Shown in pieces: positions 26,539 to 35,106 of a DNA stretch of 64,000 nt. The translations under genes were made by a program, and so were the position numbers. The notes under the pieces were generated by a model. The model made no database searches. It had not been told where the DNA came from and saw nothing but the letters and a program-made list of their open reading frames with translations. The stretch is from Acinetobacter sp. ANC 4173. Lineage in GTDB: Bacteria; Pseudomonadota; Gammaproteobacteria; Pseudomonadales; Moraxellaceae. The stretch is from the NCBI RefSeq assembly GCF_004331255.1, contig NZ_SJOF01000013.1, positions 1 through 64,000 of the forward strand. The letters are read 5' to 3'. The number at the start of each line of letters is the position of its first letter. Within the stretch, counting starts at the first letter, position 1.

Positions 26539-28086
26539 ATGTCCAGCTCTTTAGAGGGTCTACAGTTCCCTGTTCAACCCGATACTCAAAAACCAAGTAC
26601 AACGCGCACAGGCAAGGAAATTATTGCTGAGGCATTATCGATTGTTGACCACCAATCTGCCCAGCAAGCGCTCAAAGAAAAGAAATGGCGTAAAAACTAT
26701 CCTAAATACTTTAAAGCCTTGGTCGAGCATGGGATTCGCAATTGTAGTAATCCCATTACCATTGCCAAACAAGGTCTACATAAAGCAGAACATAGTTTTG
26801 AGTTTTACCGTAATGGTCAACGTTATTTATTAAAAGACATGATGGATGTGCCCTTAGCACAATTACATACAGTTCAGTTAACAGGTGAAAGCCAAGCTGA
26901 GCCTGAATGGTACATTCCCTATCATGGTCAAAACCTGAAAGGTGAAGCTTTACTTGCGCAAGTTCAAAAATGGGAAGATGACGGCATTATTGAGCCTTCT
27001 CATGCAGATGCCTTACGTTTAGCCAATGCACACCCTGAATGGTTCGATCTTTCTGACCGTACCATGGTACTATTTGGTGCAGGTTCTGAAGCAGGTCCAC
27101 TGACGTGGCTGTCCAAATGGAAAGCCAATATTGTGGCTGTAGATTTACCCAATACCAAAGTTTGGCAAAAAATTCTCAATACCATTCAAAATGGTAACGC
27201 GACCTTGTATGCACCAAGTCAAACCTCTCTTCCCGATCAAACGCCAACTCGTGAACTCAGTGCCAAGCTTGGGGCAAATTTACTGACTCAGACTCCTGAA
27301 ATTGCACAATGGCTATTACAAAGCCAACATCAACTAGATTTAGCAGCAATTGCTTATCTCGATGGTGAGAAGCATGTCCGTGTTGCCATGGCCATGGACA
27401 GCATTATGAAAGTCGTTAGTGAACATAAAGCCGATACCAGCTTAATGTTTATGTGTACGCCGACTGATGTCTATGCTGTACCTAAAGAAGTGGTTGAATC
27501 TTCAGCAGATAAATTCCGTTATCGTTCTCAAATTCAAAAGCTGCTGACCAAGAGTGTGGCAACAGCATCGTTAAAGCATTTTTTCCAGAGAAACCTGCAC
27601 GATCTCATTACCTCTGACAATGGTCAAGCTTATGGAATTGCAGACTGCCTAGTAATTGAGCAAGGCCCAAACTACGCGTTGGCGAAACGCATCCAGCAAT
27701 GGCGTGCAATTTTAGCCCGTCATGAAGGGCAACGCGTGAGTATTAATATAGCCCCATCGACCACTACACATTCAGTGACCAAAAATCCGCTGCTCAAAGC
27801 CGCTTTTAATGGTGCCAGTTTATTTGATGTCGAAGCGTTTAAACCTGAAACAACCAATGCCATTATGGCAGCACTGTGGATTCATGATTTACGTAATCCT
27901 GAATCAGTCGCCAATCCTGAAACAGTCATGAATCATCCATTAGAGTTGATGATGCAGGGTGCCAATCATGGTGGATTGTGGCGTGTAGCTTATTTGGCAC
28001 GAACAGCACTACCGTTTGCTGCAATTTATGGCTTTGCTACAGATAAACTTCCGCTTAAAAAAGCGCTGGCTAAATTTAAAAGCTAA
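26539..28086 (+). CDS. Uncharacterised 515-aa protein with a possible nucleotide-binding motif
   Basis: A large cytoplasmic protein with no signal peptide. Residues about 174-230 have the look of a Rossmann unit: a beta-strand, then FGAGSEAGPLTWLSKW, then a strand ending VAVDLPNTKVWQ, which would suit NAD(P) or SAM. A second strand-helix region near 260-330 includes YLDGEKHVRVAMAMD. The C-terminus (LARTALPFAAIYGFA) is hydrophobic. Both the N-terminal (KKWRKNYPKYFKALVEHGIR) and middle parts are rich in aromatic and basic residues. I cannot name a family. It is monocistronic with a perfect terminator at 28129. Confidence 0.8.
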   Translation: MSSSLEGLQFPVQPDTQKPSTTRTGKEIIAEALSIVDHQSAQQALKEKKWRKNYPKYFKALVEHGIRNCSNPITIAKQGLHKAEHSFEFYRNGQRYLLKDMMDVPLAQLHTVQLTGESQAEPEWYIPYHGQNLKGEALLAQVQKWEDDGIIEPSHADALRLANAHPEWFDLSDRTMVLFGAGSEAGPLTWLSKWKANIVAVDLPNTKVWQKILNTIQNGNATLYAPSQTSLPDQTPTRELSAKLGANLLTQTPEIAQWLLQSQHQLDLAAIAYLDGEKHVRVAMAMDSIMKVVSEHKADTSLMFMCTPTDVYAVPKEVVESSADKFRYRSQIQKLLTKSVATASLKHFFQRNLHDLITSDNGQAYGIADCLVIEQGPNYALAKRIQQWRAILARHEGQRVSINIAPSTTTHSVTKNPLLKAAFNGASLFDVEAFKPETTNAIMAALWIHDLRNPESVANPETVMNHPLELMMQGANHGGLWRVAYLARTALPFAAIYGFATDKLPLKKALAKFKS

Positions 28087-28128
28087 ATATTAGAATATCT
28101 AGGTAAATCAAGCCTAATCGCTTGAAAT

Positions 28129-28165
28129 AGCAAAGGGCGCCATCAATTTGGCGCCCTTTGCTTTT
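28129..28165. terminator. Strong bidirectional terminator
   Basis: AGCAAAGGGCGCC and GGCGCCCTTTGCT form a 13-bp perfect stem followed by T residues, between convergent genes. Confidence 0.92.
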
Positions 28166-28184
28166 CTCTCAACCCCAAATAAGC

Positions 28185-28682
28185 TTAAACGGTTAAATGC
28201 TTTTTTAACTCGTCTTCAACAATCGTCAATTCAATTTCACTAAACTTACGAATTTCCCCTTCAGCATGTTTTTCTAACAATCCACCAATTAAAGGGACTT
28301 TTACTTTGACCGTCCATTCCAACTGAAATTCAATATGCTGATCTGAGCCTGTGACTGAACGATTGCAACTGGCATGTAAAGGTAAATTTGCACCTAAATC
28401 TACGGTAGAAGTCATTTCTTCGAGATTACTAATATCTGTACGGTGTAAGCGGAATGCATCTTTTAATAATTTTTTGGCAATGTCTGGAATGTTTACATCT
28501 AAATTATAGGCACGTTTCAGGGTGTAGATGTCCCCTACTTTTTTTGATTCTAAAATTTCTAAATGTTCACCTGGAATTCGACGGCAAACTTGTTCGTGTA
28601 GACTGGTATCGGCTGCTAAACGTTTAAATTCTTCTAGAGATACACCCTGTATGGTTGCATTGACAATAAACTGATGTGCCAT
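28185..28682 (-). CDS. DUF2505 family protein
   Basis: A 165-residue protein of the DUF2505 family, a START/SRPBCC-like beta-rich fold with a hydrophobic cavity. Visible features are the N-terminal strand AHQFIVNATIQGVS, a central repeating strand pattern, and the C-terminal helix KHAEGEIRKFSEIELTIVEDELKKH. No function is established. AAGGAG lies just upstream of the ATG. Monocistronic, ending at the shared terminator. Confidence 0.85.
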   Translation of the reverse strand: MAHQFIVNATIQGVSLEEFKRLAADTSLHEQVCRRIPGEHLEILESKKVGDIYTLKRAYNLDVNIPDIAKKLLKDAFRLHRTDISNLEEMTSTVDLGANLPLHASCNRSVTGSDQHIEFQLEWTVKVKVPLIGGLLEKHAEGEIRKFSEIELTIVEDELKKHLTV

Positions 28683-28817
28683 TATGGCTCCTTATTTTTT
28701 GTTTTGTCCTGTTGGAAAAGTGCAAATATTTTATTACAAAACAACATTAACTATACGTTGATATTATGGCTAATTAAAGTCAATTCTGCTTAGGCTGTCA
28801 TTGACCTATTTCTTGTT

Positions 28818-29093
28818 TTACACATTGGAAATGCCAAAAGTAACGCTCATTTCTGATAAACAATTAATCTTTAAAAAATGCTGTTGAAATTGAATGATGG
28901 CATAAAATTCTGTTGCCCCATCATCTAGACCTGTTGCAGCCCAAGTCGTGCCTTTAGGAAATAGGTCAAGCCAAGCGGCTTGATAAAAGTCTGAAACAGA
29001 ATCAAATTGTAAATATTGTTCTGGATTTTGAATAATCTTATGGGCAAGTTCATCAAACTGCTGTAACTTGGCTTGATTAAAATGGATCAACAT
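28818..29093 (-). CDS. Small conserved hypothetical protein downstream of pnuC
   Basis: A 91-residue soluble protein. It has a helical N-terminus (FNQAKLQQFDELAHKIIQNP) and a beta-rich C-terminal half (GLDDGATEFYAIIQFQQHFLKIN). I chose the ATG at 29093, which has AGGGGGGC six bases upstream; another in-frame ATG at 29111 lies inside that ribosome site. It begins 20 bp after pnuC, so it is co-transcribed and may belong to nicotinamide riboside handling, but no domain supports that. Confidence 0.75.
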   Translation of the reverse strand: MLIHFNQAKLQQFDELAHKIIQNPEQYLQFDSVSDFYQAAWLDLFPKGTTWAATGLDDGATEFYAIIQFQQHFLKINCLSEMSVTFGISNV

Positions 29094-29113
29094 CCGCTTG
29101 CCCCCCTGCATTA

Positions 29114-29698
29114 CTATGCAGATTTCGTGCCTGCCAATTGTTGTTTATTTTGGACTTGAATCCATTGCCACCAACCAAAAGCTGCTAAGCCAACAAAGGC
29201 TGCGTATAGACCTGCGGTCAAGAACAGGTCTTTATAAATAAACATCCCAACATACACAATATCCACAAACACCCAAAGTACCCATGTCGCAATATGCTTG
29301 CGGCTGGTCCAATAGGTTGCCAATAAGCTAAATGCTGCCAATTGTGCATCTAACATCGGCACCGCTGCATCTGTCCAGAATTTCAGACTTAAGCCAAAGG
29401 CGAGTCCCACCAGTGCAGTCAATAACATTTGCCAAATCACTGTACTGAGTTTAATTGGTTCGATACGAATATCATGGTCTTGTTGCTTACCTTTGAACCA
29501 ATGATAAAACCCGTAGAAATTCACCACGATAAAGAAAAACTGTAAAATCGTTTCTCCATATAATTTAAAGGTATAAAACAAATAAGCGTATAAAATGAAG
29601 GCGAGAAAGTTAAACCACCAACACCACATGTTGCGTTTAATGGTTAAAGTCACGCCAATTACGCTGATGATGACAGCAAAAATTTCCAGTCCAGACAT
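29114..29698 (-). CDS. pnuC: PnuC-family nicotinamide riboside transporter
   Basis: A 194-residue membrane protein with seven hydrophobic segments. MWCWWFNFLAFILYAYLFY near the N-terminus and TYWTSRKHIATWVLWVFVDIVYVGMFIYK near 135-165 are PnuC hallmarks (the conserved tryptophan motif at the substrate site). PnuC members import nicotinamide riboside; close relatives take thiamine or riboflavin. No TPP or FMN riboswitch fold is visible upstream, which favours the NAD precursor role. No nadR-like kinase is adjacent. Confidence 0.88.
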   Translation of the reverse strand: MSGLEIFAVIISVIGVTLTIKRNMWCWWFNFLAFILYAYLFYTFKLYGETILQFFFIVVNFYGFYHWFKGKQQDHDIRIEPIKLSTVIWQMLLTALVGLAFGLSLKFWTDAAVPMLDAQLAAFSLLATYWTSRKHIATWVLWVFVDIVYVGMFIYKDLFLTAGLYAAFVGLAAFGWWQWIQVQNKQQLAGTKSA

Positions 29699-29804
29699 CC
29701 ATTATTCACTTTAAAAACCAATAGCACATTATGAGAAGTTTTTCGTAGAACGCAAGTTGCAATAAAAAAGTACAGTTGGTCAGCCTTAAAATTTTTGCTC
29801 GCCG

Positions 29805-30293
29805 TTAAGAGGCGAATTCTTTCACTTTAGGAGGCATTTTAAACTCAGACTTATGTTCTGCCCCATTTCGATCAACATGGCTACAAAACACGCCATACTT
29901 TCCAACATAATATTCGAGGGACTGGTCATAGAAATTCCAATAAATCGACCACTCATTCAAATCTAACTTGCGAATTTGGGTTAATGCTTTGGCGGGTAAT
30001 TTTTTTAGCAGATTATGTTGGATTTCTTCTGCGGCTTGAATGTCACGAATATGTATATTTTGCTCAAAAAACTGTTGCACCGCATCATCAAACAGTACTT
30101 GATCATAATATTCAATTTCGATCACCTTGCTTTGTTTTACTTTTGTTTGCGTCAGCTCAGTTGGAGCATCTTCAGGTAGGGTTTTAGAAAAATAGCGGGC
30201 ACGATACTTTTCTGTCACTTTGATTTTGATAAAAATTTGCCACGCTGCTGTCAGGGCAAAGCCTAATAAACACAAAACAATAATTTTAAACAT
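29805..30293 (-). CDS. Membrane-anchored hypothetical protein, 162 aa
   Basis: One N-terminal membrane helix (about 3-22) followed by a soluble domain rich in charged and aromatic residues: EIEYYDQVLFDDAVQQFFEQN at about 60-80, and WSIYWNFYDQSLEYYVGKYGVF near 115-136. I recognise no family. AGGGGGAC upstream of the ATG is an unusually strong ribosome site. Monocistronic. Confidence 0.72.
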   Translation of the reverse strand: MFKIIVLCLLGFALTAAWQIFIKIKVTEKYRARYFSKTLPEDAPTELTQTKVKQSKVIEIEYYDQVLFDDAVQQFFEQNIHIRDIQAAEEIQHNLLKKLPAKALTQIRKLDLNEWSIYWNFYDQSLEYYVGKYGVFCSHVDRNGAEHKSEFKMPPKVKEFAS

Positions 30294-30557
30294 ATTGTCC
30301 CCCTATTCAGGCATATTTTCAGCATTACGGTCACTTATATCATACGCTGTTTTATATTTTGCATGAGTCCAATTATCTTAAAAATCAGTTAAATGCATAT
30401 ACAGTTCGTTCAAATTTGTGATTTATATCAAATTCTATAGCTACTTTTTTATTAAAAGACTCCTCCTAAAACACACTAAAAAAGCAACAAATCTCCACTG
30501 TTCCAATGCCACGAATTCACATGAAATAAGCCTGTTTTCAGGAAATAAGAACAAACA

Positions 30558-31001
30558 ATGATTAGGGCAGCTAAAATTCAGGATATTCCTGAGATTATTC
30601 ATGTATTACAGGAAAGTATCCGTTCCTGTGTACAAGATCATCATCGTGTGGAAAGTAAAATTCAGGCTTGGTTGGAAAATAAAACACATAGTCATTTATT
30701 GTTATGGATGCATTATAACGACAGTTGGATTTATAGCATCAACCAACGGACTGTCGGCTTTATTATGGTCAGTGACACTGGAAAAATATTGCTGAATTAT
30801 ACGCTGCCAGAAATGCAGCATCAGGGTATTGGTTCCGCCTTGCTCAACAGTGCCATTTCCCATTTAAAACTCAGAAATTTGCAACAAATCACCCTCGATA
30901 GTACCCAAACTGCACTGTCATTTTATCAAAGACATGGTTTCCAAATCCGTGCATATGCCACCCCAGAACAAAACACGATCCCCATGATTAAATATATTTA
31001 G
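30558..31001 (+). CDS. GNAT-family N-acetyltransferase
   Basis: A 147-residue acetyl-CoA-dependent acetyltransferase. The N-terminal strand MIRAAKIQDIPEIIHVLQESIR, the acetyl-CoA loop MQHQGIGSALLNSAISHLK at about 92-110 (Q/R-x-x-G-x-G/A), and the C-terminal LDSTQTALSFYQRHGFQI complete the fold. The substrate cannot be assigned. It is convergent with the diguanylate cyclase gene, only four bases apart. Confidence 0.88.
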   Translation: MIRAAKIQDIPEIIHVLQESIRSCVQDHHRVESKIQAWLENKTHSHLLLWMHYNDSWIYSINQRTVGFIMVSDTGKILLNYTLPEMQHQGIGSALLNSAISHLKLRNLQQITLDSTQTALSFYQRHGFQIRAYATPEQNTIPMIKYI

Positions 31002-31005
31002 TCTT

Positions 31006-32865
31006 TTACATTTCCAGTCGATCTCGCCCTGCATTCTTGGCGAGATAAAGCTGCTGGTCTGCTGCTTTCATTAGTTCATGAATATCATGATAAGGACGAT
31101 TTCGATCCATATAGGCAGCGCCAATACTGACGGTAACGTATTGTTTATGATCCCCTCGATTCATATGTTCAAACTGATGTTCGCGAATAATATGAAGCAA
31201 ATGCTGCAATGATCTTTCCACCACCACGACAGGCATATTCCGTAATATGACCGCAAACTCCTCACCACCATAACGTGCTAAATAGGCATGCTCAGGTAAA
31301 TTACTTTGAATGAGTTGCACCAAGTGTTGCAGTATTTCGTCCCCTTTGAGATGTCCATAATAATCATTATAATTTTTAAAAAAATCGACATCTAACATCG
31401 CAAATGCCAACACAGCATTATGCTGCTGAGCAGTTTCATTAAACTGACGCTGAATTTCGGAATTCAAAGCGCGACGGTTAAAAGCCCCTGTCAGCGCATC
31501 GGTTTTCGCCTGTAATTCAAGTCTTTCATTTAGCTCACTTAACTGTACCGTGCGTTCTTTTACTTTTTGATCCAATGAGGAATTGAGTTCTAATAAATTA
31601 TTATTCAACTTCTCAATTCGATCGGAGTGATACGCATAATTCTTAGATTGTTGCACCATAATCAAAAAGGCATAAAAACTGGTCGAAGCAAAGGATAAAT
31701 TAACTGAATCAATCCAGTTTAAACTCAATAAAAAGTCATGCAGGAACGTAACACACAACAATACCACTGCCCATAAATTAATGGTGGAATATGGCTCATG
31801 TCTGCTTATGGTTTGATAGAACCCATAAGCGAAGTTCAGTACCACAATGATTCCCAATAGAAAACTATAAAATGCCAACTTTTCAAAAACATCGGGCATA
31901 GATAAACAAGTAATCACTATGTCGAAACTCAATACAAATACAGCTATGGTAAAAACTGCTGGATGTAAATAACGCCGATTGAGTAAAAACATGTAATTGA
32001 TAAAGAAGAACGCCGATAGATAGGTAAAAATATATTCGAGCCGTGTTCCCCATAACCAATCAATATTGGTGAACACCGTATACACATAAGGTGCAGAAAA
32101 TAAATTGTGTAAGGCTAAAAAAATAATAAAGATACCGAACACCAAAAAGCCTTGGCTTTGGCCATGCCTGACCCCACGAAAAAAGGCAAATAATATGGTG
32201 AATACACCAACACCAATCACTGCACCACATACGCCCGCAATACTCATCATTAATTGCTGGAACTGGCGGTTCACTGTTTTACCGATCCCAATTCGCATCG
32301 GGTTTTCTAAACCACCATGCATATTTTGAAAACTCGACACCTGCATGGAAACGGTAAAGTGTTCATTTTCAGCGATAAAATAAGCAAAACGCGGTGCATT
32401 TTCGGTTTTATGAGTTTGAGTTGTTGTGCCAACCTCGCCTAATTTTAAAAGCAAATCACCATTCAGATACATACGATAAGCACCGTATTGATTTGGAATC
32501 CAAATCGAAATACGACGCCCAATAAATTCTTTCGGTATCTTAAAGTGACCAACAAAGGTCCCATAGGTATTTTGTGGATAGCCCATTTCTTTAAAGGAAA
32601 TCGGTAAAATCACCGTTCTAGAAGGTATGGTTGGCGTCGCTGTTTGCAACAATTGTTTGGGATAATACTGCCATTGTCCTGACAAATACGTGGTCGTATT
32701 TTCTTCAAATTTGACTGAATTAATATTCTTTTGATACGCGTAATAAAACTCAGGAACTGGTTCATACAGTGCCCAACTGGATTGCTGTAAAAACAACATT
32801 AAGCATGTCAGCGCATATAGGATAAAATGGTATATCGCATATGGCTTAAATATATTTATCTTCAA
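31006..32865 (-). CDS. Membrane diguanylate cyclase with 7TM sensory module
   Basis: A 619-residue sensor enzyme making cyclic di-GMP. A first membrane segment (about 12-30) precedes a periplasmic beta-sandwich (about 45-190; IWIPNQYGAYRMYLNGDLLLKLGEVG), then about seven membrane helices (about 205-405) of the 7TMR-DISM type, a coiled coil (about 410-455) and a GGDEF domain. The active-site motif is GGEEF at 533-537. The inhibitory RxxD site is absent (PEHA), so product inhibition is probably lost. Start is TTG or the methionine at residue 18, so the exact start is unsure. Confidence 0.88.
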   Translation of the reverse strand: MKINIFKPYAIYHFILYALTCLMLFLQQSSWALYEPVPEFYYAYQKNINSVKFEENTTTYLSGQWQYYPKQLLQTATPTIPSRTVILPISFKEMGYPQNTYGTFVGHFKIPKEFIGRRISIWIPNQYGAYRMYLNGDLLLKLGEVGTTTQTHKTENAPRFAYFIAENEHFTVSMQVSSFQNMHGGLENPMRIGIGKTVNRQFQQLMMSIAGVCGAVIGVGVFTILFAFFRGVRHGQSQGFLVFGIFIIFLALHNLFSAPYVYTVFTNIDWLWGTRLEYIFTYLSAFFFINYMFLLNRRYLHPAVFTIAVFVLSFDIVITCLSMPDVFEKLAFYSFLLGIIVVLNFAYGFYQTISRHEPYSTINLWAVVLLCVTFLHDFLLSLNWIDSVNLSFASTSFYAFLIMVQQSKNYAYHSDRIEKLNNNLLELNSSLDQKVKERTVQLSELNERLELQAKTDALTGAFNRRALNSEIQRQFNETAQQHNAVLAFAMLDVDFFKNYNDYYGHLKGDEILQHLVQLIQSNLPEHAYLARYGGEEFAVILRNMPVVVVERSLQHLLHIIREHQFEHMNRGDHKQYVTVSIGAAYMDRNRPYHDIHELMKAADQQLYLAKNAGRDRLEM

Positions 32866-32949
32866 GTCGCGTTTATTCCTTATTCGCGAATTTGATTTTT
32901 AATATAAAATAGAATGTACTAAAAAACGTTTATTTTCAGTAGTAAGTTT

Positions 32950-32985
32950 AACCATAGCACGCTTTTCCCTAAACATGCTATGGTT
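32950..32985. other. Inverted repeat between FKBP and diguanylate cyclase genes
   Basis: AACCATAGCA and TGCTATGGTT pair around 16 bases. A T-rich tail follows only on the forward strand, although both neighbours are on the reverse strand, so its role as terminator is doubtful. Confidence 0.55.
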
Positions 32986-33001
32986 TATTTTTCAAATATT
33001 A

Positions 33002-33340
33002 TTAGTCACGTGTTTTCACGTCATATAATTCAATTTCAAAAATTAAGTTCGAGTTGGCTGGAATAATATTGCCCATTTTACGCTCACCATAGGCTAAATG
33101 TGCAGGTACAATCAGTTTGCGTTTTCCACCCACTTTCATGCCCATAATGCCTTGATCCCAACCTTTAATCACACGGCCCGTACCAATCACACATTCAAAG
33201 TAGTTGCCACGGTCAAGTGAAGAATCAAATTTCGTTCCATCTTCTAACCAGCCTGTGTAATGTGTGGTAATTAAAGCGCCTTTTACTGCTTCTTTACCTT
33301 CGCCTACAACTAAATCAATCATTTCTAATTCATTTGACAT
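33002..33340 (-). CDS. FKBP-type peptidyl-prolyl cis-trans isomerase
   Basis: A 112-residue single-domain FKBP that catalyses proline isomerisation. ALITTHYTGWLEDGTKFDSSLDRG, FECVIGTGRVIKGWDQGIMGMKVGGKRKLIVP and LAYGERKMGNIIPANSNLIFEIELYDV cover the whole fold with the active-site aromatic and Asp residues. No signal peptide, so it is cytoplasmic. GAGGAG precedes the ATG at 33340. It lies 28 bp after yaeQ in the same direction. Confidence 0.93.
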   Translation of the reverse strand: MSNELEMIDLVVGEGKEAVKGALITTHYTGWLEDGTKFDSSLDRGNYFECVIGTGRVIKGWDQGIMGMKVGGKRKLIVPAHLAYGERKMGNIIPANSNLIFEIELYDVKTRD

Positions 33341-33368
33341 CTTCAATACTCCTCAAAGCCACTTATCG

Positions 33369-33899
33369 TTACTGTAACTGAATCCACTCAATTTGTGCTT
33401 GGGCATGATCCCCAATGAGCGTCCACTCACCATCCATCACATTCAACTGCAATTGCATGGTACGTTCGCACAATTGCTGAATGGCTTCGGTAGTCGCTGG
33501 CGATAATTGCCAAACTTCAACATTACTGAGGGTTTTTAATTTGCTATTGCGCTTATACCACTCTTCCACGGCTGTACCATAAGCAACCACAGCAACTGAC
33601 TTACAACGTGCACTGGCTTTCTTGACTTTATCTTCATCAGGGCAACCAACTTCAATCCATTGTACCAACTGCCCGGTCAGATCTTTTGACCACAATGCAG
33701 GCTCATCAGTTTCAAACAGATCTTTGGTAAATTCCAACTGCTCACCAGCATAACGAGCGAATGCTAAAATTCGAACCATCAAGCGTTCAATGGTTTCAGA
33801 TGGGTGCAATGCCATCGTGAATTGATAATCACCATATTGGTGAGTATCCATGTTGGCAATATTTAAATCTACCTTATAAATTGTTGCTTTTAGCGCCAT
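33369..33899 (-). CDS. yaeQ: YaeQ family protein
   Basis: A 176-residue protein of the YaeQ family, whose fold resembles a PD-(D/E)xK nuclease. It starts MALKATIYKVDLNIANMD; FTKDLFETDEPALWSKD near 62-78 and QWIEVGCPDEDKVKKASARC near 85-104 carry the conserved acidic and lysine residues. Function is poorly defined; E. coli YaeQ was linked to RfaH suppression. AGGAAC lies upstream of the ATG at 33899. It lies between the COG0523 and FKBP genes. Confidence 0.9.
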   Translation of the reverse strand: MALKATIYKVDLNIANMDTHQYGDYQFTMALHPSETIERLMVRILAFARYAGEQLEFTKDLFETDEPALWSKDLTGQLVQWIEVGCPDEDKVKKASARCKSVAVVAYGTAVEEWYKRNSKLKTLSNVEVWQLSPATTEAIQQLCERTMQLQLNVMDGEWTLIGDHAQAQIEWIQLQ

Positions 33900-33960
33900 G
33901 AAATGTTCCTCAATTTTGGCGCCTAGCATATAAGATTTAACACAATTTTGCTGAACAGTT

Positions 33961-34992
33961 TTAGTCCGTTTCAGTATCTATACGGCAGGCAAGTAACTGA
34001 GCTTCGAATAAGGCCCAATCTCTTTGTGTTTGTACAATCACTTCAATACGGTTATCGATATTTTCAGGTGCAGACTGATAATTAAACTGATTCGGATTGA
34101 AATTAAAACTTTTCCAACCTTGATTGGTATTAAAAATCCCTTTGATTCTGAGCCACTGCTGTTGTTCACATAACAGATCAAGTAAATCATAGAAATCAAA
34201 TTGCCAGCGCTTGGAAAACTTCCACCCTGCAATACTATAGCCCTGTGCAGTTTCTACATAATGATAAGGTAACTGCTTAATTTCAGGTAATACTGACTCA
34301 TTACTGTACTGCTTCTGAATTTGAATTAATGGCTGGATTTTTCGTTGCACACCTTGATATGGCAAATCAATTTCTGCCAGTTGGAGTGACCCCAAAGTAG
34401 GTTTTAACCATGTCTGGGCATAAGCCAGATATTCCTGTTGTAATTGTTGCAAAGCCTGTTCATCTGCCGCTTGCATGTGTTCCATATGTGAAATCACCAC
34501 GATTTGCGCGGCTTTCAACTGATCGGCATACAGGTTTTGTTTCACCCATTCCTGTTCATGCAAACGCGAACCATCCACCACCGTGACTAAAGCACGCATC
34601 TGAATTTGGCTTTGCCAATGTGGTTCAGTCAGTTGCTCTAACAATTGAGCTGGATGCCCCAAACCTGTCGGTTCTATGAATAAACGATCAGGTTGAGTGT
34701 CTGACAATAACCGTGATAAAGCAATTTGCATTGGCAATTGACTGCTACAACACAAACAGCCCCCTAAAAGCTCTTTCACGGCATAGCCTTCAGTTTGGGG
34801 AAGCAGATTTTGATCTACTCCAATTTGACCAAACTCATTCATCAGTATTGCCCAGACTTCATCTTCAGGCTTTTGTGCCAATAAGCTATTCAGTAATGTG
34901 GTTTTTCCTGCACCTAAAAATCCAGAAATAATATGGGTCGGTACGGATTTTTGTGGGGTCAACAGTTTCAAAATGAGATGCTCGCAAGCCAA
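33961..34992 (-). CDS. COG0523 (CobW/ZigA-like) GTPase, putative zinc chaperone
   Basis: A 343-residue P-loop GTPase. Walker A is GFLGAGKTT at 24-32, the metal-binding GGCLCC places cysteines at 79, 81 and 82, and the EPTGLGHP block is near 107-114. The C-terminal CobW_C domain spans about 235-340. The usual guanine-specificity motif NKxD is replaced by SHMEH near 168-172. A near-perfect Zur box lies 19 bp upstream, so expression should rise when zinc is scarce, as for Acinetobacter ZigA. The start codon is TTG; another TTG at 34971 is possible. Confidence 0.87.
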   Translation of the reverse strand: MACEHLILKLLTPQKSVPTHIISGFLGAGKTTLLNSLLAQKPEDEVWAILMNEFGQIGVDQNLLPQTEGYAVKELLGGCLCCSSQLPMQIALSRLLSDTQPDRLFIEPTGLGHPAQLLEQLTEPHWQSQIQMRALVTVVDGSRLHEQEWVKQNLYADQLKAAQIVVISHMEHMQAADEQALQQLQQEYLAYAQTWLKPTLGSLQLAEIDLPYQGVQRKIQPLIQIQKQYSNESVLPEIKQLPYHYVETAQGYSIAGWKFSKRWQFDFYDLLDLLCEQQQWLRIKGIFNTNQGWKSFNFNPNQFNYQSAPENIDNRIEVIVQTQRDWALFEAQLLACRIDTETD

Positions 34993-35010
34993 ACGAAAGG
35001 TGAAGATCGA

Positions 35011-35025
35011 TGTAATAGTATAACA
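35011..35025 (-). promoter_or_regulatory. Zur box upstream of the COG0523 gene
   Basis: On the reverse strand TGTTATACTATTACA matches the Zur consensus TGTTATANTATAACA at 13 of 14 defined positions. It lies 19 bp before the TTG start, in the expected promoter region. Confidence 0.8.
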
Positions 35026-35106
35026 AAATCTTCACTTTCGCTGCATGTACATGTTACGAACGCATATGCCGTCGAATGTATTTTTAAACTGATCTGGAAT
35101 AGACAC

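Noticed and set aside
29699..29804. Thiamine or flavin riboswitch before pnuC
   Set aside because: The region is about 100 bp and lacks the conserved motifs of either class.
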